Source: Pseudomonadota bacterium
GTDB lineage: Bacteria; Bdellovibrionota; Bacteriovoracia; Bacteriovoracales; Bacteriovoracaceae
Assembly (NCBI GenBank): GCA_023432655.1
Contig: JAEYUK010000238.1
Coordinates: forward strand, 1-11,777
Reading direction: 5' to 3'
DNA: 11,777 nucleotides
The translations under genes and the position numbers were made by a program. Below are positions 1 to 6,166 of this stretch, piece by piece; position 1 is the first letter of the stretch, and each line of letters begins with the position of its first letter. The notes beneath the pieces were generated by a model. That model saw only the letters and a program-made list of their open reading frames with translations. It did not search any database and was not told the DNA's origin.

Positions 1-340
1 TCGGGATAGATGCGATAAGTGCTTCGGCTTCATGCGAATAACGATCTTTATCGATTTGGACCCGGGAGGATTGAACGGCGAAACCTTTTGAGTCATTCAA
101 GGTTCTAAACTGAATTCCTGCACGATCAGCGAGGATTCCCATCATTCCACCAAGAGCATCAATCTCTCTTACGACCTGGCCTTTACCCACTCCACCAACT
201 GAAGGGTTGCAAGGAGCCGAACCCAAACCAATACCAGGTATAGTAATGATCGCTATATTTAATTTGAACTGAGAAGCTATGTAAGCCGCTTCGATCCCAG
301 CGTGGCCACCGCCAACTACAATAATGTCGAAGTTATTCAT
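1..340 (-). CDS. mnmG: MnmG (GidA), tRNA U34 modification FAD enzyme, 5' part only
   Basis: With MnmE, MnmG installs the (carboxymethyl)aminomethyl group at C5 of wobble uridine 34 in several tRNAs, using FAD, NADH and methylene-tetrahydrofolate; it acts in the cytoplasm. Only the first 113 codons lie in the window; the gene runs off the left edge. Translating the minus strand from ATG 340 gives MNNFDIIVVGGGHAGIEAA, the Rossmann FAD-binding motif (GGGHAG at residues 10-15). The family block CNPSVGGVGKG follows at residues 44-54 (C44 corresponds to the conserved cysteine near E. coli C47), then REIDALGG. The start is supported by a good ribosome binding site, CGAGGAAAAG, directly before the ATG. 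It is the last visible gene of the leftward operon, 55 nt after mnmE, with a parS palindrome in that gap. The family assignment is secure; the rest of the protein cannot be judged. Confidence 0.96.
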   Translation of the reverse strand, partial: MNNFDIIVVGGGHAGIEAAYIASQFKLNIAIITIPGIGLGSAPCNPSVGGVGKGQVVREIDALGGMMGILADRAGIQFRTLNDSKGFAVQSSRVQIDKDRYSHEAEALIASIP

Positions 341-354
341 CTTTTCCTCGAAAA

Positions 355-370
355 TGTTCCACGTGGAACA
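355..370. promoter_or_regulatory. parS-like ParB-binding palindrome
   Basis: TGTTCCACGTGGAACA is a perfect 16-bp palindrome in the mnmE-mnmG gap. It differs from the classical Bacillus parS (TGTTTCACGTGAAACA) only at the two symmetric positions, and the same form is known for ParB-Spo0J sites in other Gram-negative bacteria. ParB loads here as a CTP-dependent clamp and, with ParA and SMC, segregates the origin region. Near-origin location is typical. parA and parB often lie just beyond mnmG and rsmG, but that stretch is outside the window. The palindrome also lies just upstream of the mnmG ribosome binding site. I saw no second copy in the window. Confidence 0.88.
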
Positions 371-395
371 ATTGCTACGCCCCACGTCCTGTGTT

Positions 396-1769
396 CTATT
401 TTCCGATGCAAAAATTTGAGAAAATAGAGTTTAAGATTTGGTCTGGAGAAACTATACCTATGAGTTCTGAAATACAATGCCCCATAGCATTTAATTCTTG
501 CGAAAGAATGGCGACATCGTTTTCAAGCGAGCTAAGTTCTTGATAATTCGTTAATACCTGACTAGCATGTAATATTAAGTGCTTATGTCTATCCAATAAT
601 ATTGGTTTAGAAGAGATTTCTTTTAAATATTTTTTGTTTATTAGCCGTTTTAAGTCCCGCTCCCATTCTTGAGAAGCATTTCTTAAATCCACCGCCCCTA
701 TAGAACCAAGGGCCGGATAGAGTGCCACTAATTTATTTCTTTCTTCCTTAAAACCTGGGAGATCAGCGTGAGTAAAAAGCATTAAATCGAAATGTTCTTC
801 CATCAGTTCTGCAAAACCGTCAACGATCTCAAAAGGGTTAATGAGAAGGATAGAATAAAAACTTTCGTTAAGTTTCTTTCTGGTTCGTCTGATTCCCTCT
901 GATTCAATCATATCTTCCGATTCGCGAATTCCCGCAGTATCAATGAGCTTATACTTCACACCTTCAATTAGAATGGTTTCCGTTAAATAATCACGAGTGG
1001 TACCGGCAATATTTGAAACAATTGCTCTCTCTTCTGAGAGGAGGAAATTGAATAAAGAGCTCTTACCTGAATTAGGAAGACCGGCCAAGACAAGTTCTGG
1101 TTGAATCAGATTGTGATCCATAGGTTGAACTCGTTTAACTAAGGCCTGAAACTTTTTTGAAAACTGATTGAGAGAATCATCGAAATGTTTTTTGGCCGCT
1201 TCCTCTCCAATATCATCGGAAAAATCAATCGAGAGTTCTAGAGCTGCCTTATGTTTTAGAAATAGATCAAAGAGTTCCTGATAAGCTTCCTGAAGATTCC
1301 CGCTTAAGAGCGATAACCCTTGGTCCAGAGCATAACCTGAATTAGCGTTTAAGAATAAATCCAGGCCTTCCACCTGGGAGAGGGTTAATTTCTTATTTTT
1401 TAACGCCCTATAGGTGAATTCTCCAGGGGAAGCCAGGGTACACCCACCCTCTTTAATAAAAAGGTCAATAATACGCTCTACGTTGAGCGTATTTCCATGA
1501 ACCGAAAGCTCCAAGATATTTTCCCCGTTATAGCTATGGGGGCCTTCAAAATAGGTAAAACAGAGGTCATCAAGTATCTGCCCCTGTAGGACCAGTTGGG
1601 TGTAATAAACCCGGCGTGGTTCTATAGGACCGGCCAGGTTTTTCTTAAAAAAAGGGGAGAATTGAGAGAGATTTTTAAAACCGGAAATCCGGATGACCGC
1701 CATCGCTGCATGAGCAAGGGTACAAGTGCTGCAAGCAATGATCGGTCCATCCGAATAAAGAAACTTCAT
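396..1769 (-). CDS. mnmE: MnmE (TrmE), tRNA modification GTPase
   Basis: MnmE is the potassium-activated dimeric GTPase partner of MnmG in wobble-U34 tRNA modification. The product has 457 residues, normal for the family. An N-terminal folate-binding domain covers about residues 1-120 (GEFTYRAL at 116-123). It is followed by a helical domain split by the G domain: G1 GLPNSGKSS (230-238, with K-loop Asn233), G2 GTTRD (256-260), G3 DTAG (277-280) and Glu289, equivalent to catalytic E. coli Glu282. The protein ends in the hallmark FCIGK with Cys454. Two oddities: the usual NKxD (G4) reads THAD at 333-336, and the normally Gly/Pro-rich N-terminal loop (TPPGRGG in E. coli) reads CTLAHAA. The ATG overlaps the yidC stop as ATGA and has no clear ribosome binding site, which suggests translational coupling. 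No jag gene separates it from yidC. The family is certain; the functional effect of the changes is unknown. Confidence 0.96.
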   Translation of the reverse strand: MKFLYSDGPIIACSTCTLAHAAMAVIRISGFKNLSQFSPFFKKNLAGPIEPRRVYYTQLVLQGQILDDLCFTYFEGPHSYNGENILELSVHGNTLNVERIIDLFIKEGGCTLASPGEFTYRALKNKKLTLSQVEGLDLFLNANSGYALDQGLSLLSGNLQEAYQELFDLFLKHKAALELSIDFSDDIGEEAAKKHFDDSLNQFSKKFQALVKRVQPMDHNLIQPELVLAGLPNSGKSSLFNFLLSEERAIVSNIAGTTRDYLTETILIEGVKYKLIDTAGIRESEDMIESEGIRRTRKKLNESFYSILLINPFEIVDGFAELMEEHFDLMLFTHADLPGFKEERNKLVALYPALGSIGAVDLRNASQEWERDLKRLINKKYLKEISSKPILLDRHKHLILHASQVLTNYQELSSLENDVAILSQELNAMGHCISELIGIVSPDQILNSIFSNFCIGK

Positions 1770-3226
1770 ACTACAACAGGTGACTTCGTCGCTTTAGAGT
1801 TAAACACCATCATCTGCTGAAGAATACCGAAGATAGTTGAAACAAAAATATACAGAGATAAACCAGAAGGTAGATCTTTCATAATCACACCGAAGACGAG
1901 TGGCATGAAAAGCATCATCTTCTTCTGCATTGGATCTGTAATAGTATTCGGAGTTAGCTTCTGTTGAAGGAACATGGCCCCTGTCATTAGAACTGGTAAT
2001 ACATAATATGGATCTTTATTTGATAGATCGTGAATCCATAACATGAATGGAGCATCCACTAACTCTACCGCTGAATAGAGAACTTTATAGAAGGCGAAAA
2101 ACACTGGCATTTGAAGAAGAAGTGGTAAACATCCGCCTAAAGGATTGGCTCCAGATTTACGGAAAAGTTCCATGCTCTCTTTCTGCATTCTTTGAGGATC
2201 ATCTTTGAACTTCTCTCTGATCTTAGTTAATTCAGGTTGAACCAACTGAAGCTTTTTCATGGAAACAAAAGACTTATACTGAAGTGGGAATGTGATAAGT
2301 CGAATAAGAAGTGTTAAAAGAATAATTGAAACACCCCAGTTCGGGATAAATGTGTAGAAGAACTGAAGACCTTTTAAGATCCAGACAGCGAAGAACCCGA
2401 AGAAACCAAAATCCACTGACTGATTTAAATTGTGCCCTAGGGCCGTAAGATCGTTATATTCTTTTTTTGCGAAGACCACGCCATAAGAAAGTTCGTTTCC
2501 AGCAACGTTAGAGTACATTGAAAAAGTTTTATCAGCGCCTAAACGATAAAGAAGTGGAGAAGCTTTTTCAAAATAGGTAGCAAATAAATGATAATTAAAA
2601 TCAATACCGGCCCACTTAATAGCACGGTCACCAGTATCTTCCTCACCTACTATTTCACGATTTAATTCATCAGTGTAAAAAGCAAAAACTCGCTCCTGAC
2701 CATTCTCAAGCTTCTTGTTTTCACTCTTATAAACGAAACGATATTTAAATGCTTTTGGTGAGTTAACTTTAAAACCAATTGTTCCGTTCTCGTTGATAAG
2801 AACTTTAACCGTTGCTTCGTTAGCAGCGTTCACAAACGTATTGTCATCAGAACCTTTTGCAAAACGAAGAGTTTCAAATCCACGGCCGAAATCAAATTCA
2901 ACTCTCATTGGAGATTCTGAATCAACAGTGTTTTTAAAAGTAAAAGCGGTTTGAGGATTTTCGAAGTTTTTTACTGATAAAGAGTTATCAAAAGTTACGG
3001 CTACCCCTGCTCCACTAACAGTATAAGTTTCAGCTGCGACTGGTTCTATAGGACCAGACGTAGCTGTTTCTGAAGCGGCTACTGGAGCAGTTTGCTCGGT
3101 TGTTACTGTTGGTTCTATAGGGGCGGTAACCGGAGTTTGAGGAGGAGCAAAGTAATATTGCCATCCAAAAAGGATAATACCTGAAAGAACCACTGCTACT
3201 AAAGCGTTACGCTGCTCTGAACCCAT
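1766..3226 (-). CDS. yidC: YidC, membrane protein insertase
   Basis: YidC inserts and folds inner-membrane proteins, alone or with SecYEG. The product has 486 residues and the Gram-negative layout. An N-terminal membrane anchor (about residues 8-26) leads into a Pro/Thr/Ala-rich linker (27-65), a periplasmic P1 domain of mainly beta character (about 66-265), and the conserved insertase core with membrane segments around 275-295, 298-316, 366-388, 408-422 and 436-475. Arg309, in LLIRLITFPL, matches the groove arginine essential in many YidC proteins. The cytoplasmic hairpin is followed by the family motif NPLGGCLPLLLQMPVFFAFY at 361-380. The C-terminal tail is short and only weakly basic. The start is backed by TTGGAG eight bases before the ATG. 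The gene sits 26 nt after yidD and overlaps mnmE by 4 nt. The linker holds a GPIEP/APIEP repeat. Confidence 0.97.
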   Translation of the reverse strand: MGSEQRNALVAVVLSGIILFGWQYYFAPPQTPVTAPIEPTVTTEQTAPVAASETATSGPIEPVAAETYTVSGAGVAVTFDNSLSVKNFENPQTAFTFKNTVDSESPMRVEFDFGRGFETLRFAKGSDDNTFVNAANEATVKVLINENGTIGFKVNSPKAFKYRFVYKSENKKLENGQERVFAFYTDELNREIVGEEDTGDRAIKWAGIDFNYHLFATYFEKASPLLYRLGADKTFSMYSNVAGNELSYGVVFAKKEYNDLTALGHNLNQSVDFGFFGFFAVWILKGLQFFYTFIPNWGVSIILLTLLIRLITFPLQYKSFVSMKKLQLVQPELTKIREKFKDDPQRMQKESMELFRKSGANPLGGCLPLLLQMPVFFAFYKVLYSAVELVDAPFMLWIHDLSNKDPYYVLPVLMTGAMFLQQKLTPNTITDPMQKKMMLFMPLVFGVIMKDLPSGLSLYIFVSTIFGILQQMMVFNSKATKSPVVV

Positions 3227-3252
3227 TTATACATCTCCAATACGCGAAATAA

Positions 3253-3462
3253 TTAGGGCACGGGGTCGTGCCCACCCGGATGATACGGATGACATTTACA
3301 AATACGCCGACATGAATACCACAAAGCTTTTCCGAAGGAAAACTTCTTAAAGCACTCTCTGGAATATTGCGAGCATGAGGGATAAAAACGACAGTTTGAC
3401 CCAAGAAAGGGAGAGAGACAAATTTGATAAAATCTGATGAAGATATCAGCGAGTTTATTCAT
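3253..3462 (-). CDS. yidD: YidD, membrane protein insertion efficiency factor
   Basis: YidD is a small membrane-associated protein that promotes YidC-dependent membrane insertion; it is usually encoded between rnpA and yidC, as here. The 69-residue product shows the whole family signature: [20 protein letters not shown] (residues 11-30), then SQYS, a basic middle region and a C terminus of [13 protein letters not shown]. It has seven cysteines (15, 24, 30, 37, 51, 55, 57). The N terminus is likely an amphipathic helix lying on the inner leaflet. Its ATG overlaps the rnpA stop as ATGA, and no strong ribosome binding site precedes it, which suggests translational coupling. The length is normal for the family, with no sign of truncation. 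Confidence 0.95.
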   Translation of the reverse strand: MNKLADIFIRFYQICLSPFLGSNCRFYPSCSQYSRECFKKFSFGKALWYSCRRICKCHPYHPGGHDPVP

Positions 3463-3815
3463 TTTGGCGAACAGAGTTGGCGTGCTAATCGTGCAAAAGC
3501 TTCTCTTAATTGAATTTCAGAATCAGGTGTTTTAATTATGACAAACAGCATATCAATGGGTAATGCCCGCAGCTCAGCATTTAACCGATACTCTTCTCTT
3601 AGAATTCGCTTAAAGCGATTTCTATCGTGGGCCTTACCAATTTTACGTGAAATACTGTAACCGATTCGTGAATGGAGGGAATTAGTTCGCGAAGGTTTGT
3701 AAAAACAAACTAAAGGGTGAACAAAGCCACGCGAGCTTTGTTCACGAAGATATTCAAAATCTTTTTTTTGGGTAAGTTTGAGAGATTTAGGAAAGCCAAA
3801 AGTGGCAGAACTCAT
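3459..3815 (-). CDS. rnpA: RnpA, protein component of ribonuclease P
   Basis: RnpA is the protein subunit that binds the catalytic RNase P RNA and the 5' leader of pre-tRNA. The 118-residue product carries the diagnostic RNR motif, [17 protein letters not shown] at residues 61-77 (R65, N66, R67). The usual N-terminal leucine/lysine segment followed by KKDFEYL occurs at about residues 17-23, and [13 protein letters not shown] is at 50-62. It lies 9 nt after rpmH, the near-universal rpmH-rnpA pairing, and overlaps yidD by 4 nt. A weak AAGAG precedes the ATG at 3815. The RNase P RNA gene itself is not in this window. Confidence 0.97.
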   Translation of the reverse strand: MSSATFGFPKSLKLTQKKDFEYLREQSSRGFVHPLVCFYKPSRTNSLHSRIGYSISRKIGKAHDRNRFKRILREEYRLNAELRALPIDMLFVIIKTPDSEIQLREAFARLARQLCSPK

Positions 3816-3824
3816 CTCTTAAAA

Positions 3825-3983
3825 TTACTTCGTACCTGTAGAAACAGTTAACTGCTTACGGCCTTTAGCACGACGACGGCTGATAACTTTTTTACCACCG
3901 GCAGTTGCCATTCTTGCTAGGAATCCGTGGTCACGAAGTCTTTTAAGTTTCTTTGGCTGCCAAGTTCTTTTTTGCATACTCAT
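3825..3983 (-). CDS. rpmH: Ribosomal protein bL34
   Basis: This is the large-subunit ribosomal protein bL34, first gene of the leftward operon. Translation of the minus strand gives a 52-residue, very basic protein: [20 protein letters not shown], then [23 protein letters not shown] and a short tail QLTVSTGTK. The R-T-W-Q-P start, the HGFLARMAT block and RRRAKGR are the family hallmark. Trp8 stands where Tyr or Phe is usual. Two in-frame ATGs (3983 and 3977) compete. I chose 3983 because the AAGGA of GAAGGATCTCAAT lies 7 nt before it but 13 nt before the second; starting at 3977 would give 50 residues. The tail is slightly longer than in E. coli. Confidence 0.96.
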   Translation of the reverse strand: MSMQKRTWQPKKLKRLRDHGFLARMATAGGKKVISRRRAKGRKQLTVSTGTK

Positions 3984-4030
3984 ATTGAGATCCTTCGGAA
4001 AATAACTTTTGTAAATTTTTCGGAATGTCC

Positions 4031-4059
4031 TTATTACAGGAAATTTGCGCTCGGGTCAA
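4031..4059 (-). promoter_or_regulatory. Candidate sigma70 promoter of the rpmH operon
   Basis: Read on the minus strand, TTGACC (5 of 6 to the -35 consensus, at 4054-4059) is followed by TGTAATAA. The -10 could be TGTAAT (5 of 6, spacer 15) or the overlapping TAATAA (3 of 6, spacer 17). Either would start transcription roughly 40-45 nt upstream of rpmH. It is the best promoter-like match in the rpmH-dnaA spacer; no mapping data support it. Confidence 0.6.
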
Positions 4060-4092
4060 TAATATTTGTAAATCATGATTAACAGTAAGGTC

Positions 4093-4120
4093 TTGTAAGA
4101 GGCCCACCATTGATTATCAT
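4093..4120 (+). promoter_or_regulatory. Possible dnaA promoter
   Basis: TTGTAA (4093-4098, 4 of 6 to the -35) and TATCAT (4115-4120, 5 of 6 to the -10) are spaced by 16 nt and would give a leader of about 54 nt for dnaA. Other -10-like AT stretches lie closer to the gene (around 4172-4178) but would start transcription at or inside the start codon. The match is weak and is offered only as the best candidate. Confidence 0.35.
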
Positions 4121-4180
4121 CTGGGGAAGTGTTACCACTCTTAAGCTTTTTTAAACCTTTCTCAAGAAAATTTATATAAA

Positions 4181-5782
4181 ATGACTCAAAAGTTTCCTTT
4201 TAACCATTTTCTAAAACTAGACGGACTATCAGAAGGACCAGCTCAGCCGGTCAAAGAAGTGCACCCGATCATTATTCAGGAAGCGGTTAAATCCTTTAGT
4301 TCTCCTAAAGAATCCAAGGCGTTATCAGAAGAATTCACAACTGATGAGCTAAAAACTATTACTGATGCTCTTTTAGAAAACATCAAAAGTCTCATCAGCC
4401 CTAATAAGTTTCACGCCTATTTTGCAAATTCTTTCACTGTATCTGCTATTCAAGAGCAGTCGGTAGAAGTCGTCGTCACCACCAGCTTTATCAAAAAGGT
4501 TGTGGAGAACCAGTACTCGGAAACTTTAAAACAAGCGCTTCTGGATATTTTAGGAAAAGAATACGCCATTAATATTCAGGTACTCGGCACACCATCAATG
4601 AGCCTGAGTTCCAATAATGAAAACATTCTTCATTCTCTAAAAAACAAAAAGAACGATTCAGTCAAAAACACGACCTTCTTTATTGAAGATCTTGAACCTA
4701 CTAAAGATGATCTTTTTAAGGCCATTGACTCACAGGTCATTGAGCACCAAAACGGCAATACTTCGAATCAAATTGATTTGAATAAAACCTTTAATAATTT
4801 TATTACTGGTCCTTCTAATAATATTGCTCACGCGCTGGCCATGGCGGTAGCGAAAGAACCAGGCAAGACTTATCCAGCTCTCTATATATATGGCGGTTCT
4901 GGCTTAGGAAAAACCCATCTCATCCATGCTATTGCCAATTATGTTCAGGCCCACAAGCCAAGCATGAGAATCTGTATCATTTCCGCCAACCGTTTTCAGA
5001 ATGAGTTGGTAGAAAACATTAAAAATAATCAATCAATTGAATTTAAGAAAAAATATACTGAGAACACCGATATTCTGATCATTGATGATATTCATGAGTT
5101 GAAAAATAAAACAGCAACTCAGGAAATGTTCTTCCACATTTTTAATGAACTTATCAGCAAAGGAAAACAGCTCGTTTTTACTTCTGATAAGACGCCTAAA
5201 GAAATTGACGGAATTGAAGACCGCATCCGAACTAGGCTCTCCTCTGCCCTACCGGTAGAGATTCAACAACCGGACCTTGAAACCCGTATTGCCATTCTTA
5301 AAAAGAAAGCTATTGAGAAAGACGTCTACTTAAGTGATGACGTAGTTAATTTAGTCGCAAAATGTGTTAAGAATAACATCCGTGAACTCGAAGGTTGTCT
5401 CATAAAGCTAGGTGCCGTCACTTCCATTTTAAAAGTAGATATAGATCTCGAAATGGCCAAGGAGCATCTAAAACTTAGCGAAGAATTAGAAAATCAAAAG
5501 AATGTCACCATTGAGTCTATTACGAAGACAGTGGCAAATTACTATAAGATCCCTCTTGGGGATATTCGCGGCAAGGCCAAGACCAAGGAAGTGGCCCTAC
5601 CACGTCAAGTCGCCATGTACCTTATTTCTAAAATGATTAAACCTACTCTCAAAGATAATGGTCATTACTTTTCTGGTCGCGACCATTCAACCGTTCTTCA
5701 TGCCATTAAAACCATCACAGACCGTATTAAAACTGATGGTCAACTGGCACAACAAGTTCTCGATATCGAAAAACAACTCTAA
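4181..5782 (+). CDS. dnaA: DnaA, chromosomal replication initiator
   Basis: DnaA is the AAA+ ATPase that binds DnaA boxes, opens oriC and recruits helicase. The 533-residue product is longer than E. coli's 467. Residues 1-51 form an extra N-terminal segment of unknown role. A domain I-like region spans about 52-135, a variable linker 136-198, and AAA+ domain III about 199-430: Walker A GGSGLGKT (238-245), Walker B ILIIDDIHEL (298-307), likely arginine finger Arg352 and sensor 2 NIRELEG (399-405). Domain IV ends with the signature GRDHSTVLHA (499-508). The residue equivalent to E. coli R399, which enters the DnaA-box minor groove, is Lys467 in an ungapped alignment. After Arg352 the usual aromatic-Gly pair is replaced by LSSAL. 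The ATG at 4181 has only a weak AAGAAA upstream; no in-frame ATG occurs before domain I, so the extension is probably translated. It starts the rightward replication block. Confidence 0.97.
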   Translation: MTQKFPFNHFLKLDGLSEGPAQPVKEVHPIIIQEAVKSFSSPKESKALSEEFTTDELKTITDALLENIKSLISPNKFHAYFANSFTVSAIQEQSVEVVVTTSFIKKVVENQYSETLKQALLDILGKEYAINIQVLGTPSMSLSSNNENILHSLKNKKNDSVKNTTFFIEDLEPTKDDLFKAIDSQVIEHQNGNTSNQIDLNKTFNNFITGPSNNIAHALAMAVAKEPGKTYPALYIYGGSGLGKTHLIHAIANYVQAHKPSMRICIISANRFQNELVENIKNNQSIEFKKKYTENTDILIIDDIHELKNKTATQEMFFHIFNELISKGKQLVFTSDKTPKEIDGIEDRIRTRLSSALPVEIQQPDLETRIAILKKKAIEKDVYLSDDVVNLVAKCVKNNIRELEGCLIKLGAVTSILKVDIDLEMAKEHLKLSEELENQKNVTIESITKTVANYYKIPLGDIRGKAKTKEVALPRQVAMYLISKMIKPTLKDNGHYFSGRDHSTVLHAIKTITDRIKTDGQLAQQVLDIEKQL

Positions 5783-5789
5783 GTAATGA

Positions 5790-5836
5790 CTATCCACTGC
5801 TTTTAAATGTGAAGGGATTTATCCCCAAGTGGATAG
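5790..5836. repeat. Perfect 9-bp inverted repeat of DnaA-box-like sequence, with nested small hairpin
   Basis: CTATCCACT (5790-5798) and its exact reverse complement AGTGGATAG (5828-5836) each match 7 of 9 bases of the TTATCCACA DnaA box. Between them lies GGGATTTATCCC (5814-5825), itself a 4-bp stem with a 4-nt loop, overlapping a third box-like sequence TTATCCCCA (5819-5827, 8 of 9). It begins 8 bp after the dnaA stop. It may be a paired weak DnaA-binding site or a folded 3' end of the dnaA message; no T-run follows, so it is not a standard terminator. Confidence 0.6.
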
Positions 5837-5935
5837 GTCGCGCCTTTCTATCAACGGCCTATGTAAAAGGCCCCACGGCCCATCCACGGCCTTTTGTCAT
5901 TTACGGCCCTGCAACAATCATCAATCCACGGCCCC

Positions 5936-5960
5936 ACGGCCTCCACAGTGGACAGGCCGT
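5936..5960. repeat. GC-rich imperfect hairpin within the repeat array
   Basis: ACGGCC-TCCAC-A-GTGGA-CA-GGCCGT is an inverted repeat with 11 matching positions per arm, a 2-nt bulge (5953-5954) and a 1-nt centre. The arms are made from a direct array unit and the only inverted copy of ACGGCC. It could extrude as a cruciform, fold in RNA, or bind a dimer. No T-run follows, so a terminator role is not favoured. Confidence 0.6.
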
Positions 5961-5997
5961 TGATCCACGGCCCATCCATAAACAATGTTAATAACTT

Positions 5998-6006
5998 TGT
6001 GGATAA
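5998..6006 (-). promoter_or_regulatory. Consensus DnaA box
   Basis: TGTGGATAA is the exact reverse complement of the consensus box TTATCCACA. It is the only perfect copy I found in the dnaA-dnaN spacer and lies near the right end of the ACGGCC array, opposite in orientation to the TCCACGGCC units. It is a probable high-affinity DnaA site. Confidence 0.75.
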
Positions 6007-6166
6007 AATGAGTAGTCAAGGCCCTTTTCCACGGCCAACATTAAGGGTCAAAAATAATTTTCCCCATTTTATCCCAGGCCGCAGTAAATGGATCAAAGTT
6101 TTCAACGGAAACAGCTGGATATACGAATCAAAAATGAGGGGGCCTAGAAATAAGCGTTGATTAATT

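Larger units (their letters stand above)
5854..6036 (+). repeat. ACGGCC / CCACGGCC direct-repeat array inside the putative oriC
   Basis: Eight exact ACGGCC copies start at 5854, 5875, 5886, 5903, 5928, 5936, 5967 and 6031, all in the same orientation; an inverted copy is at 5955-5960. Six of them extend to CCACGGCC (starting 5873, 5884, 5926, 5934, 5965, 6029) and three to ATCCACGGCC (5882, 5924, 5963). Spacing is irregular (8 to 64 bp), so this is not a simple tandem repeat. The ATCCAC part equals the core of the DnaA box, while GGCC is foreign to it. A random hexamer would be expected about once per 4 kb per strand. Likely a protein-binding iteron cluster; the binder is unknown. Confidence 0.8.

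Noticed and set aside
1596..1820. 74-residue plus-strand reading frame opposite mnmE
   Set aside because: It is antisense to the 5' end of mnmE and the yidC-mnmE junction, has no recognisable domain, and mnmE is clearly the real gene.
3207..3404. 65-residue minus-strand frame overlapping yidD
   Set aside because: It is an alternative frame of yidD and of the yidC leader; yidD has an unmistakable family signature.
4060..4180. A second origin half in the rpmH-dnaA spacer
   Set aside because: I found no match to TTATCCACA better than about 6 of 9 there and no repeats; its content is explained by divergent promoters and leaders.
5809..6160. Two overlapping reading frames (60 and 88 residues) across the origin spacer
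   Set aside because: They are His/Gly/Pro-rich translations of the CCACGGCC repeats, have no ribosome binding site, one starts at TTG, and they match no family I know.
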